The translations under genes were made by a program, and so were the position numbers. From Tipula vernalis (taxonomy: Eukaryota; Arthropoda; Insecta; Diptera; Tipulidae): DNA of 64,000 nt. The stretch lies in the NCBI GenBank assembly GCA_958295665.1, contig OY282558.1, positions 47,988,389 to 48,052,388 on the forward strand, given 5' to 3'. The notes under the pieces were generated by a model that was given only the letters and a program-made list of their open reading frames with translations, was not told the origin of the DNA and ran no database searches. This document shows, one piece after another, positions 34,561 to 46,640 of the stretch (its first letter is position 1; each line of letters opens with the position of its first letter).

Positions 34561-36845
34561 CTTAATCGTAACTGCGATTTAGTATCGTTCATATGTGAAC
34601 ATATGAGCATTAATTATAAAAATATCTAACATTTGAAACCAAATAAAAGAAATTTGTTGTTTTTTGTAAAATTTTGATTTGTAATTTTTAATCATGGATT
34701 ATTTTAAAAAAATCAATTCCGGCATTGAGTACATTCAAATTCGAAAATTCTGGAATTATTTTTTGGACAAAAAAATGAACGCCCTAATTACGACAGCATA
34801 AGATTTACTACAGCACTACAGCATGTTTTAGTAAGACATATGGTACAATACAGCTGGTTTCAGTACGGGATATAGTACAATATGGAAATGGGGATTCTAA
34901 AATGATTTTTGTCATCATAGAGTTATCCTTCACTTAATAAAAATCCTGAAACTTAAGTGTCGTATTCCATAATGAAATATAATCCGGGAGCCACTACTTT
35001 TTTATGAAATATTTAATTTCAGCTCAACACGCTACCTTATCCGTAAATTTCTTATTCTTAATATACATTTTTTCACAAAAGCTTACGAGATTTACGCATA
35101 AGTGCTTGTTGTCTTCAGTAGATCAACAAAAACTCGTTAGATTTGTTAAAATGGCTCGTTATAGTAAACCAGGTGTGATAATATAACAATTTTTCTCCCT
35201 ATTACATATACATATAAATGATTTAGAGAAGCCAAGTAAATTTTCAAAGTAATAATCGCTCCGCTCATATAGAGGTTCGTTTATTTAGTTTCACATGGGC
35301 GTTTTGAAGCTAAATTGCGAAGGTAAACGCGATTGCGTTTATTACATAAAAAATAAAATGCTGGTGAATTACAAGGATGTATTTTTTCTCTTTAAGTTTT
35401 GAAAATCTGGTCACCCTAGACAATATTTAAGTGCGAATTTTTCACAGAGTTTCTCATGGAATAAACCGAAGACATTCAACGCAGAAAGAAAGTAACTGTA
35501 AATTTAACAGTAGTTGAATAAAAACGTAAACAGTTTGAATAACAACAACGAATTAGTGTGTGTATACAAATAAAATTCAAAAAACCTCATAAGTTCAAGC
35601 ATTTTAATATTAAATTACAAGAAATTTTTAAGAAAAAAAAAAAAAAAAAATTCAATTAACTCAAGTTACATTCTAATCAAACCGTACAGTTTTCTTATAA
35701 GCAATTGGAAAAAGTATTTAACTTGAAGACAATTTTGAATTTAAAATCTTGTTTAAGAACTAAACTGGAGGGTCACAAATCACATTACGTATTGTATTAG
35801 TACAAATTACTAACAAAAGTACATTATAAACACACTTGTAGACCCCGTCGAGTGATGTTAATAGGTTGTTTGTTTACATTTTACAAGCACAGATGTTTTA
35901 TTGTATACACAACTGTTTTTAACATTTAAAAGCCATTTTGTGTAATCGAGATTAAAATTCAAATTTTGACAAATTATTTAGTTTCAGAAATTTCAAAAGT
36001 TTCAAAATTTTTAGGGTATTTCGAAAAAAAGAATACGTAAATAAACTAAAGCGTCATAAAAATATCCAAAATGGGCACGACTAACAATCAACATACCATT
36101 CATCTCCATCAACTTTGACCAAAAAAAAAAAATACCACCACCAATTTCCTATATGTACATACATTTATATATACTATACACAACAACATAACCTTTGCCA
36201 CATCCATTTCTATTATGACTTGAGACTATAAAAATAAAACAATTCGTAATCAAACTAAAACGTTTACATCACGTGAGGCTCGACGTGTACAGATATTTTG
36301 GTTGGGCTTGTAAATTATTAAACCATAAACATAACAAAAACAATAATACGACCGACCTTATATTGTGTACATACATATATTATACAGTTTTAGCATTTTG
36401 TTCGCGATATTTTTCGCAATTTCACGATTCTCAACAGTTGAGAGTTGTTTTTTAATTTTATATATGCTTCATTATATACAGTATAAACACAAACACACAC
36501 AGTCGAACCAAATGAGTTTCTTTTTCTTATACAAAATTGGAATACCTATATCAGTCTTTTTCTAAATCCATACTGCTGTTATTTCAGTCTTGCACAATCT
36601 TATATGTTGAATGTTTTCTTCATTTAAAATACATTCTCCACTCTCGAGAAAACCACCAATGTTATTGTACAGTCGAACCAATGAAGTATACCATAAAAAT
36701 TTATATTTTGCATTTTTATATTTATACAATGTTATAGCGGTTAGAGTGCTCATAATAAATTTTATATATGCTAATTACTAGTTCCTCTTATGTGTGCCGA
36801 TTAATACTCGCGCAACATTTTCCAATCTATATATTCGTACTTATA

Positions 36846-36939
<94 letters not shown>

Positions 36940-38879
36940 CAAACCTATTTAATGTAGTGTAATCTTAAGTTTCACTTATTTTTCAATTTAACATAGTTTT
37001 TCTATTTTAATGTAATTATAAAAGACGAACGACGACCATATTTCATGTCTAGTCTTATTAGTTAGTGTTGTATGTTTCTTATTTACGCGATGCTATTTCG
37101 TAATTGATAGGATTATAGACAGAATAGCACAGACATTAGAATTTATTGAAATTAAATTAGAAAATATATACGTTAACTGTAAACACAGAAAAGAAGCAGT
37201 GTATAGAGAAAAATGAAATCACTTTAGAAGATATTGTTATGTAATTATACACAATCAGTGTGTGGATTTTGAAGCTAAAAATAGTTTTTTCTGCTATCGA
37301 GCACATTGTGTTCACACTTGAGATGCGTGGCACGCGATTTTTTTCTTATTTTATCCAAGAAAATGCGCAGTATTTCGAAAGTTTTGTTGCATAATCGATC
37401 TGAGAAATTAGTTAAGGGTAGGTCGTCGTAAACATAATTATCTAAATTAAAAATAATTTTTTTGTTTTAAATTTTTAATTAAGCCTTAAAATAATTCGTA
37501 TACCAAATATGGTCAAAAAATTCACTAATATTCCCAATTCGCATAAATTACGCAAAAAAAAAAAAAAAAAAAAAAACAGATTTCTAAATTATCGCCTCAA
37601 GGCACAACTTAAACTTTACCCATTTTTTAAAAACATTTTTGCCAAAAACACGAAAAATTTAACTTTCAAATTGAAACTTTTTTTGCTTGCTGTTATTTTT
37701 AATTGAACATCAAAACAAATTAAAAAAAAAAATTAAATAGAAAATAAATCAAATTGTATTCAAAACTTTAATAATACAGCGATTCTAAAATTTCATGACG
37801 TAATCACCAAAATTATTTTTTTATTATTCTTAATTTTTATATCTTGGTATTCATTCATTTTTTGTGTGCGCCTCGCAAATTTTAAAGAATTAACCAGTTT
37901 TTCGGTATTCTTCTGCGTTTTGACATTGTCATTAAGAGGGCGAAAGAGTAATCAACTTTTAAAATTTTTAAGACGCAAAATTGTTTAATTAACATTATTT
38001 ATTTAAGACATTTATGATTATTGTATAGATATTTAAATATTGTTTGTGCACTAATTAATCATCTAGCTTAATAGTTTCGCGCGCGCGCGGATTAATTTCA
38101 ATTTTCAGGGTTATTCATTTTTTTTAACGCCATATGTGATTATAAACTGCTTGATGTCTGTTTTTTTTGCGTACAGTGTGCACTGCATCAATACATTTAA
38201 GAGATAATCTTAAATGCCATAATTTTTAAAAGTTTGTTAAGCCGAGATAACAATTTGACCTTTAATAACATTTTCTAAAACTTAAATCGGAATATTCTAA
38301 AATTTAAATCTAATTAAATTACCTAAACCTGAAATTTCAAAACAATTTTCTAAGTTTTCAAATACTACCTTAAATTCTGCAAATTTTAAAATATTACTGG
38401 GTAGGCTCGCAAACCGATAAATTTTTAAAAACTGGTGGAATTTTAGATGTTTATTAAACAATTCGCGCAAAATGCTTTGCGACATTCTTCTTTTCTAGCA
38501 TAGGTTACAAGTGATTTAGATAGCTGTAGGTTGAAATTTTCTACTAATAATTTAAATAAGATGCACCGTTTCAAAAAGTTCTGTATTGCGCATACTTTGA
38601 GGTGTTGTTTAATTCGCCTACCCTAGATCTGTCCTTACGAATAATTGTGATAAACTGTAATGACGGAACAATAAGAATAATAATGAAAAAAAGTTCAATA
38701 ATCCTACCCAAAACGCTTACGACGTCAACACTCATTACTTATCATTGGATATTCAGTGAATAAAGAGTAGACCCACCATTAATGAGAGAATTAAGAGTGC
38801 CCAGCCCGTGAATAATGCCTGAACATGGGTGAATTATGAATACAAATTGAATGAGTAATCAACGATGAGTGAATAATAA
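34561..38879. other. AT-rich DNA, no gene seen
   Basis: Holds a copy of the 27880-27950 block at 34597-34660, a (TA)n run at 36848-36937, long A runs at 35632-35650 and 37556-37577, and a (CG)n run at 38081-38090. Open frames are short and low in complexity. The stretch 37300-37430 is somewhat less AT-rich but shows no coding pattern. Confidence 0.4.
36848..36937. repeat. (TA)n microsatellite
   Basis: About 90 bases of almost pure TA. Confidence 0.95.
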
Positions 38880-39330
38880 GTGAATTCGGAGTGGTTCTTT
38901 CCAACACTACGTAAGACAATAATTTGTATGCTGTGCAAGGAAGAGCAACACCGCGACAGTTCTTACACTTTGAGTGACGCCTTCGTAAAGATAGAGGATA
39001 TCGCGGTCATTTTCCATTCGTCAGGCGAAAAGATAGTTCTACACAATTTCCCCTCCGAATATCAAAAGCTCCGAATTAACGCAATAAACTCCGAGGTGAA
39101 CGGTTTTTCTTCAATCTCATCTCCGCAATCTGTATTTGAGGTGCTTCATCCTCAGTCTGTGACACACGTTCACCTTTAAAAGAAAACGGAAGATGTCCAT
39201 TTGTATGGTGCAATCTTCTAATTCCTGAAAGAAATTACGTAAATAGTGCTCATTTCTGGGTTGAACGTTCAAAACTTTCCCTACGATTGTAAAAAGCGGT
39301 TGTGCATAGATCGGGCAACTAATCATCTTT
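38880..39330. other. Unidentified GC-richer block with opposing open frames
   Basis: Base composition is clearly higher than in the surroundings. A plus-strand frame is open for 99 codons (38880-39179, containing ICMLCKEEQ and VFEVLHPQSV) and a minus-strand frame for 69 codons (39326-39117, containing QPRNEHYLRNFFQE). I recognise neither. It may be a decayed transposon or gene fragment. The coding strand is undecided. Confidence 0.3.
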
Positions 39331-39655
39331 TATTTGATGAATTTTCTTTAAATTAACCGATTAATCGAGATTAATTTCCACTGGTTTTGCTGTATATTTA
39401 AGCATACTTCAATGAAATACATTGCACAATTATACAAAAGCTAATCAACATTACCAAAATTAGAATTAAGATCGCCTAAATTCATCCTTTTAGTACAAAC
39501 TTTTACTAAAAGTTATCCATTTTCTTCATAGTCCAATAATTTCAAAAGCCATTAAATGAACAACACTCTGATGAAACCCGTTCTCAACCTTCCAAAGAAC
39601 ACAAGTTACTTACATTTCCAAGTCAATCGAGCAAATACAGGCTAAATAAAGCTTA
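39331..39655. other. Probable LTR-side sequence of the gypsy element
   Basis: AT-rich sequence left of the retrotransposon primer site. It should include the start of the 5' LTR, but with no 3' LTR in the window its start cannot be placed. Confidence 0.3.
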
Positions 39656-39782
39656 TAATGTTTATTCCCAATAAATGTTAATTCCAGAAATGTGGTTTAT
39701 CAACTCTTAGATGAAATGAAAATAAAAATTATAAACTAACCACATTTCTGGAATCAACATTTATTGGGAATAAACATTATAT
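39656..39782. repeat. Inverted repeat at the 5' LTR end
   Basis: Left arm 39657-39702 (ATAATGTTTATTCCCAATAA, on to GAAATGTGGTT) and right arm about 39738-39781 are inverted copies with about two differences, around a spacer of about 35 bases. The right arm stops exactly at the primer-binding site, so it is the end of the LTR. The left arm is an inverted duplicate of that end. Confidence 0.8.
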
Positions 39783-39800
39783 TGGTAACCCCGACGTCGG
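39783..39800 (+). promoter_or_regulatory. Primer-binding site complementary to tRNA-Trp
   Basis: TGGTAACCCCGACGT matches the complement of an insect tRNA-Trp 3' end (TGGTGACCCCGACGT) with one mismatch. tRNA-Trp priming is characteristic of the CsRn1 clade of gypsy-superfamily elements, which agrees with the gag and pol found downstream. Confidence 0.75.
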
Positions 39801-40171
39801 TTTTTACCGCGTAAGTACAAATTTTTTTTTCCTTTTGTGAGTGAAATAAAAGTTTAACTATAAAAGTGCATGGTGTTTTATTTTTTTTTTATAAAACTAC
39901 ATAATTTAACCGACTAGTTTTATGATATAGTGGCCAGCCCCCACCAGTGGTAAGCGCATTGTATTCACAAATAGTCACAATCCCTTGGTCGTTTGTTAGA
40001 AATAAACCACCATTTCTAACAATCAAATTTACTGCGAATTTATACATTTTTTTTCGCTCGCTCACAACACGTGACCGAAGTACAGTGCAACGCGCGTGCA
40101 ACATATATATAAAATATTTTATTATTTTTTTGTGTGAACAAGTGTGTGTGTAATCATCGTACAATTTTACG

Positions 40172-41026
40172 ATGGCCCTAAACGGTGACAATAAACACGT
40201 GGAAACCAACGACGATCAACAACCACAGCAAGAGGTAGCCACGGCAAAACATTTAACACGGCTACCGGCATTCTGGGATACGAACCCAAGGAGTTGGTTC
40301 ATATCAGCAGAAATCATGTTCGACGCGAACAAGATCACCAGCGACAAACAAAAATGTGCGCACACAGTGATGTCTCTTTCGGCAGAACAGGCGGAGAAGG
40401 TCGAGTACATTCTACAAGACCCTCCAGCCAAAATAGACATCGGTGACCAAAAACCATCTGATCTGTTACACAAGATCAAGTCGTTGGCTGGAAAAATTTT
40501 TACAGTCAACGTAATCACCAAACTATGGATCAGGCAACTCCCTGATTACATGCAAACGGCGTTAATCCCACAGCAAGATAAACCGGTGGAGGTTCTCGCC
40601 GATATAGTAGACAAACTCCACGATATCATTGGCAATAGGACTCAGAGTTTAGGTTCAATTAACCGCAATGCACGTGCGCAAAGCTCAGAGACACTAATGC
40701 CAACTTCTAGCACTAACCGTCTCGAGACAATGCTTAAACAAATTAGCAACAGGCTAACTAAGCTAGAAAACAACACACACACACACGTCGACAACCCACT
40801 CGTTCACAATCGCCATGGAGACAACCTTTCTCTCCACCCACAAATATACGTTTGCACACAACCCAGGAAAGTCCATTTCGACCCATACAACAACAAACAC
40901 CAACCACCACACAACAGGTGTTGGTATCACGCCAAATTTGGCAACGCAGCATCAAAATGTACACCACCATGCACTTTCACCAAACAACAAAGGGGATCAA
41001 CAAACACCATTCCCCCAAACGAGTAA
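40172..41026 (+). pseudogene. gag of the CsRn1-type element, internally shortened
   Basis: ATG at 40172, 284 codons. It encodes the structural protein that packages element RNA. The core shows LPAFWDTNPRSWFISAE (usual 'LPPFW..NP..WF...E') and KPSDLLHKIKSLAG (usual 'KPSQLLR.MR.LAG'). Between YILQDPP and IGDQKPS about 30-40 residues normal for the family are missing, which suggests an in-frame deletion. Towards the end, CWYHAKFGNAASKCTPPC (40921-40974) is the C..H...C..C nucleic-acid-binding knuckle typical of this clade. The frame overlaps the downstream pol frame, which is offset by -1, so a programmed shift was probably used originally. Confidence 0.83.
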
Positions 41027-43410
41027 GTCGTATGGTTGCAGCGGCAAACCTAAGACCACCTACGCATAGCCGCCTATTTCTACGGGATGTAAAAAATCAA
41101 ATCACATTTTTGATTGATACCGGCGCTGATCTAAGCGTACTCCCGTATCATAGATACTACTGTTGGGGAACAAATCGGAACCCCGATTTAGTTCTGGCAG
41201 CAGCAAACGGCACCATAATAAATACTTATGGCACAAAGCTAATAGACGTTGACATTGGATTAAGGCGTTCGTTCAAACACGCCTTCATTCTCGCCAATGT
41301 CAATCGCCCCATAATTGGCGCGGATTTCCTAACGAAATTCGGTCTATTGGTGGATTTGAAAAATCACAGACTGATCGATCCATCCACCAATCTCTCAGTC
41401 AACGCGGTATCAGCACTAGTTGACACCTTATCACCATTGCTGTACACGATTAACAATGGTTATGGAACATTATTGAAGAAATTTCCCTCTTTAACAGCTC
41501 CACCAAATTACACCACACATCGTGACTACGGGTCATTTACCATTTTCAAGACCACGCAGACTTGATCCAATTCGCCACAAAGCAGCTTTCCTCGACTTCC
41601 AACCTCTGGTGGAACTAGGAATCTGCCGACCATCTTCATCAGCAGTATCATGTGCATTACACATGGTGAAGAAGAAGGATAACGACTGGAGATCATGTGG
41701 GGACTACAGGAGGCTAAACGCAGTCACTATTCCTGACCGTTATCCTATTCCCCACATACAAAATTTTTCCATGCAATTACATGGTTGTTCGATTTTCTCA
41801 AAGATCGATCTCGCCAGAGCATACCATTTAATTCCAGTTGCTCCTGACGACATTCACAAAACTGCGATTACCACACCATTTGGCTTATTCGAATTCACGC
41901 GAATGCCATTTGGTCTCAGAAATGCTGCACAAACATTTCAGCGTTTCATCAACGAAATCTTGCACGACCTCGATTTCGTTTGTATTGACAACATTCTCGT
42001 AGACAACATTTGGAACATCTTTTCCAAAAGTTATCAAACTATGGTGTCAATATCAACACGGCAAAATGTGTGTTTGGAACAAATAATCTTGACTTCCTTA
42101 GTCACAAGATTACTCCTAATGGCATTCTGCCGTCCGAAGGACGAATTAATGCAATTAGAGACATGCCAGCACCACAAAATGTAAAACAAATCCAACAATT
42201 CATCGGCATGGTAAATTATTACCACCGATTCATACCAAAACTAGCGGAAATAATTGCGCCAATCCACACGCATCTGGCTGGTCTGCTTAAACAAGAAAAG
42301 CTTAGAAAATATTGCACTCTTGGCACATCCGCTAAACAATACCAAATATAGCATCACCACTGATGCATCAAACACTGCAATAGGCGCGGTCTTACAACAA
42401 CTCAATAAAGAGACCTGGGAGCCTCTTGGATTCTTCTCCAAGAAATTAACGGACACGGAAAGAAAATATTCCGCATTCGATCGAGAATTGCTTGCAATTT
42501 TCCAAGCAATTAAACACTTTCGATACTTTGTCGAAGGTCGGGAATTCGCTTACTAATGCAATTCACTCTAAAGCAGAACGCAATCCAAGGCAAGCACGCC
42601 ACTTGGACTTTGTCTCTCAATTTACGATAGACATACAACACATAAAAGGCAAAGACAACGTGGTCGCCGACACATTATCTTGGACTTCCGATCACGAAAT
42701 TGCCTCTGCCACAACCCGATTTGACATTGCTATAATCGCGAAAGCACAAGCTGGCCATTCCGAACTAACAGAATTACTGTCTAATTCTACTACTCGGCGT
42801 CCATCCAAATGGAAACTAGAAAAATTTCTCTTAGCCGATGTGACGATTTATTGCGAAGTATCCACAAGCAACAATCGCCCGTACATTCCCGAGTCTTTAC
42901 GTCGAACTGTCTTCGACACAATCCACAATATTTCACACTCAGGGGTACGCGCAACCCGCAAACTCGTCACTACTAGATACTTCTGGCCTAGCATGAACAA
43001 AGACATAACCCATTGGGCAAAATCATGTTTATCCTGCCAGAAATGCAAAGTGCAACGACACACAAAATCACCTCATGGTAATTTCGAGATTCCCCCAGGT
43101 AGATTTGAACACATTCATATAGACATTGTAGGCCCACTTCCACCATCTAATGGATACACCTACATTCTGACATGCGTTGATCGTTTTACGCGATGGCCAG
43201 AAGCCTACTGCATAAAAGACATCTCCGCATCAACAATCGCAAAAACGCTAGTCGAAAACTACATTTCTAGATTCGGCGTACCGATCAACATCACAACCGA
43301 TCAAGGCACCCAGTTCGAATCAAAATTATTCACTGAGCTTATGCAATTATTAGGCTCACATCGAATACGAACGACTGCCTATCATCCTCAAGCAAACGGT
43401 ATGGAATTAA
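41027..43410 (+). pseudogene. pol of the CsRn1-type element, broken and truncated
   Basis: Domains in order. Protease: FLIDTGADLSVLP at 41107-41145 with the DTG active site. Reverse transcriptase: 41600-42000 with [13 protein letters not shown] and [15 protein letters not shown]; the active-site box reads CIDNIL, so the second Asp is Asn. Connection: FIGMVNYYHRFIP. RNase H: TTDASNTAIGAVL and YSAFDRELLAI at 42356-42500, then cut. Integrase: zinc finger residues in HNISHSG and CLSCQKC, DIVGPLPP with the first Asp, TTDQGTQFES with the second, and an end at HPQANGM just where the catalytic Glu should follow. Frame changes occur near 41560, 42010, 42260 and 42550. Confidence 0.85.
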
Positions 43411-45464
43411 AATTAGAGCTTGCAGAGGATTGTCCGCTGTTGATTTTATTGTGCGGTGTTTCTTGTAATGGAAGAAACTATCCGCTACAAGCTCCAAAAT
43501 CAGACTGGAGCCAATTATATAATTGAGAGTTTTAAAGATAATATGCACCACGACAATGGACGGTGATAATCTACTAAAAACAATCAAACATCACGAGATA
43601 ACATATCGAAAATTGCAAAAGTAAATCTAGATGGAACATTAAATTATAGCTATATAGGCTAACTGTTATAACAATCGTTTGGATGCGGCCTAAAGGATGG
43701 AAAGATATTCAACAGAAAAATGTAGTTGTATTTTAATTTCGAAAGGAATCCGAATAATAGTAGAAAACTTTGCAGCTTGAGAGACATTTTTCAAAACGAA
43801 CGTCTCTGAAAAATTTAAGACAAATTGTTGGTTAAACAAATTTGAACTATTTTTTGATATTAAAGATCGGACAAATTCTCTAAGTAATTTAAAACCGATT
43901 AATCGGAAAACCTTAATGCACTTTGCATTTGCGCCTCTCGATGAGCTATATTTTCTTATACCACCGAAGGTTTCAGAACCTGCCAAACAGGATGCACTTC
44001 GTTATACCAGTAATTGAATTTCACAACAGAATTGGAATTGTTGTTACCTATTTTTTTCAGATTTTCTTGGTTGAAACCTGACATGTTGGATCTTCTTGCT
44101 TTGAAAGGCCATGTGATTATTGCCCAACTACAGCGGCCAAAAACTTATTGTTTCGTTAAATATGAGATTTAAATTTCGACACTTTTTGGATTTGCAGCAT
44201 AATATAACGAAATCGTTTTGGCAGTGCGTGATAAGCGCTCAAACGAAAAAGACGTTATTTTGTCTTTCTACGTTAATCGAAGTTTTACAAATTTTATTTT
44301 AATTTAATTCTTACAGCCTAGTTCTTATTTATTTCTTAAATTTCTTTAGTTTTTTAATTCTAAGTTTTGTGTTAGTGAAATATTTAAAATTGAATCGATT
44401 AATTCGAAAATGACCAAAGTCGCATTTGTAAAAGTGCCACTTTGGTCGTTTTCAAAAGTATCGATTCGTATCCATCTGGATAAACTTTTGGCAGGCAATG
44501 TTGTGTCATAGCAAAGGGAATCAAGATTTCTCAATTTTATGTTGTTTAAATGTTGTAGTGGGTAATGTATGAAATGTAATTATTTGTGCTGTTTATACGT
44601 AAATTGGGTGAATATAAAATTTGTAAAAATGTAATTTCTTATGTATTGTAATTTGTAAAAGCCATATGCAGTTAATTTCCTGTTCATACATGGAATTTGG
44701 TATAATTGTTGGTTCTATTGTGTGTGTAAGTGGCACAAGTATCCACATTGTGTGATGGGATTTTGGCGGTTGTGATTTTTGGGAGACGAACTCTGATTGG
44801 GTTTTATTAAAAATGTTTAATCTCGTTTCCCAAACTTTGTATTAACAACTTTTAAATTTTAGTTTTTAATTTTAATTTAAATAAATTGACTCAACAAGGA
44901 CTGATTAAACAAAACTAACTGACTGATGCATTAATTTAACTGAAAACGAGCCATGGATCCTTAAAAACAAATTTGAAACATTTTTGTCTCGCGCTATTTC
45001 TTATGATTTTATTTATATGTACATATATGTTATTTCTTATGACAACCGGAGCTCACAAAAATTTTCTTCCAAAAAATCTCGAAAATCTCACACGCCCATT
45101 TTCTACAAAGATGCAGCTCTTCAAAAAGCACTAGAAAAATTGAAAACCTTTTTTGTTCATTTAATGTTTTGGAATAGTGTGTGAAACACTAATAACACAA
45201 TACTAACTATTATACTCTTGCATCTGTAACTGGGTCAAGTCCATAATTCTAACATACTACCTCTTTTTTCCTTTCGCGATGTTATGTGTAAAAACGGATC
45301 AAAGTGGGCCAGGCGACCCTCCGGAGGCTTGCTAAAGGCTTGGCCATATATTGCAATCAATCGATCAAATTTAACGAAATCGTTATGAGAATATTCTGAG
45401 AACACAAAAATTCAAAATGAATAATTTTCATTTCATTTTGTTATCACCAACCAAACTAGCAGAC
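43411..45464. other. Unclassified AT-rich DNA right of the gypsy fragment
   Basis: Short open frames on both strands with no recognised domain. A GC-richer patch near 45290-45350 (GGCCAGGCGACCCTCCGGAGG) is unassigned. Confidence 0.3.
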
Positions 45465-45807
45465 GAGGATACAAAGTCCCGAGGATACTTAATCCCGAAG
45501 ATACAAAATCCGCAGGGTAAAGCCTTTCTAAATTCCAAAATCTTGCACAATTAGTGCAAAAAAGATGTATACAGACGAAATGTCCCTCATTTTAAAATCC
45601 CGCTTAGTTAAAATCGCCCAAAAAAAACCCCGCTTTTTAAATTCCATTTTTGTATAGTCCTGCTTTAAAAACCCCGGTTCCCCAAAAATAAAAATCCCGG
45701 TTTTGATTTATATTTTAACTAAAATTTTCTTTCACCAGAAGGGGCGGTCTTCGGGATTACGGGATTTTGTACCCTCGGGATTATGTACCCTCAGGATTTT
45801 GTACTAC
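45465..45807. mobile_element. Small element with repeated inverted termini
   Basis: On the left, GAGGATACAAAGTCCC, GAGGATACTTAATCCC and GAAGATACAAAATCC follow each other. On the right, the inverted forms GGGATTTTGTACCC, GGGATTATGTACCC and AGGATTTTGTAC occur in a row. The inside repeats AAAATCCCG/CCCCGCTTTTTAAA phrases. So each end consists of about three tandem copies of a 16-base motif, in opposite directions. No coding. Probably a non-autonomous foldback-like DNA element. Confidence 0.65.
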
Positions 45808-46599
45808 GATTTATTTAGAACAATTGTAGATAGAATTTAAAAGTATTGAATAATAATTTGATTTTTAAAATTCCACTAATAAATTTAATTAGTCGAATAA
45901 ATATAATTGTAAATTATACTTTATAAAATTTTCTAGAAAAATTGCTACATTTAAAATTAATACTAAATTACAATTTCGATTTTGGCAAGGTTTCAAAATC
46001 AGTAAACAATTGAATATTCTCGAATAGTAATAAATTTTATAGTAAATGATGATTTGGTGTTGATTTCTTTTCAATATTTAGATTGTTTTGTTTTCAGACA
46101 ACCACCCATCCAAAAAGTGTCATTTAATTAATTATCCGTTCAAATGTGTCACGTGATACACAAATACATACAAGCACAAAATTATGGAGATGCAGTACTT
46201 TGCGGTAAACGTACTCTGATTAATTTAGAAAATTCGCGTCAAATTACATGTGACCTGAATTATAATAGTGAATACACAAACACACGGCTTAAAAATGCTT
46301 GCTAAGTCACATTTAATGCAAGCACATTGAATTTATTTACAAAAGAGGTGTGGTATTTTAAGACTTTTACTCTACATAATCTAAATAAAACATATAAAAA
46401 AAACAACAAGGGATTATCTAACACCTTTACCTTTTGTTGTAATTTTTTGTGAATAAAATTATTTATTTTTAGATTTTGTGACTTTCAATAAGTCAAATTT
46501 GAAGCGAATATTTTCGTTTTTACAATTTAAATAAATTTAAACACTTATCTGTAATTTTATGAAAATAAAATTCCACAACAATCCACATCCATTCCACAA
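45808..46599. other. AT-rich DNA, nothing seen
   Basis: No frame, repeat or element recognised. Confidence 0.4.
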
Positions 46600-46640
46600 A
46601 CAACACTCACCTGAAAATAAACAAATATAATAAACAAAAT
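46598..46640 (-). promoter_or_regulatory. Candidate recursive splice site (zero-nucleotide exon)
   Basis: On the minus strand ACTAAT, then a T-rich tract, TTTATTTTCAG is followed immediately by GTGAGTG, with the join between 46611 and 46610. A full 3' splice site directly abutting a full 5' splice site is the signature of ratcheting points in very long fly introns. It lies on the same strand as the bun exons and about 35 kb upstream of the 52-nt exon. Confidence 0.5.

Larger units (their letters stand above)
39656..43410 (+). mobile_element. gypsy-superfamily (CsRn1-type) retrotransposon, 3'-truncated
   Basis: Order: LTR end, tRNA-Trp primer site, gag, protease, reverse transcriptase, RNase H, integrase up to its last catalytic block near 43405. 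There the similarity stops abruptly. No env-like frame, polypurine tract or 3' LTR follows. Frames shift at least five times. It is a dead, truncated genomic copy. Confidence 0.88.
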
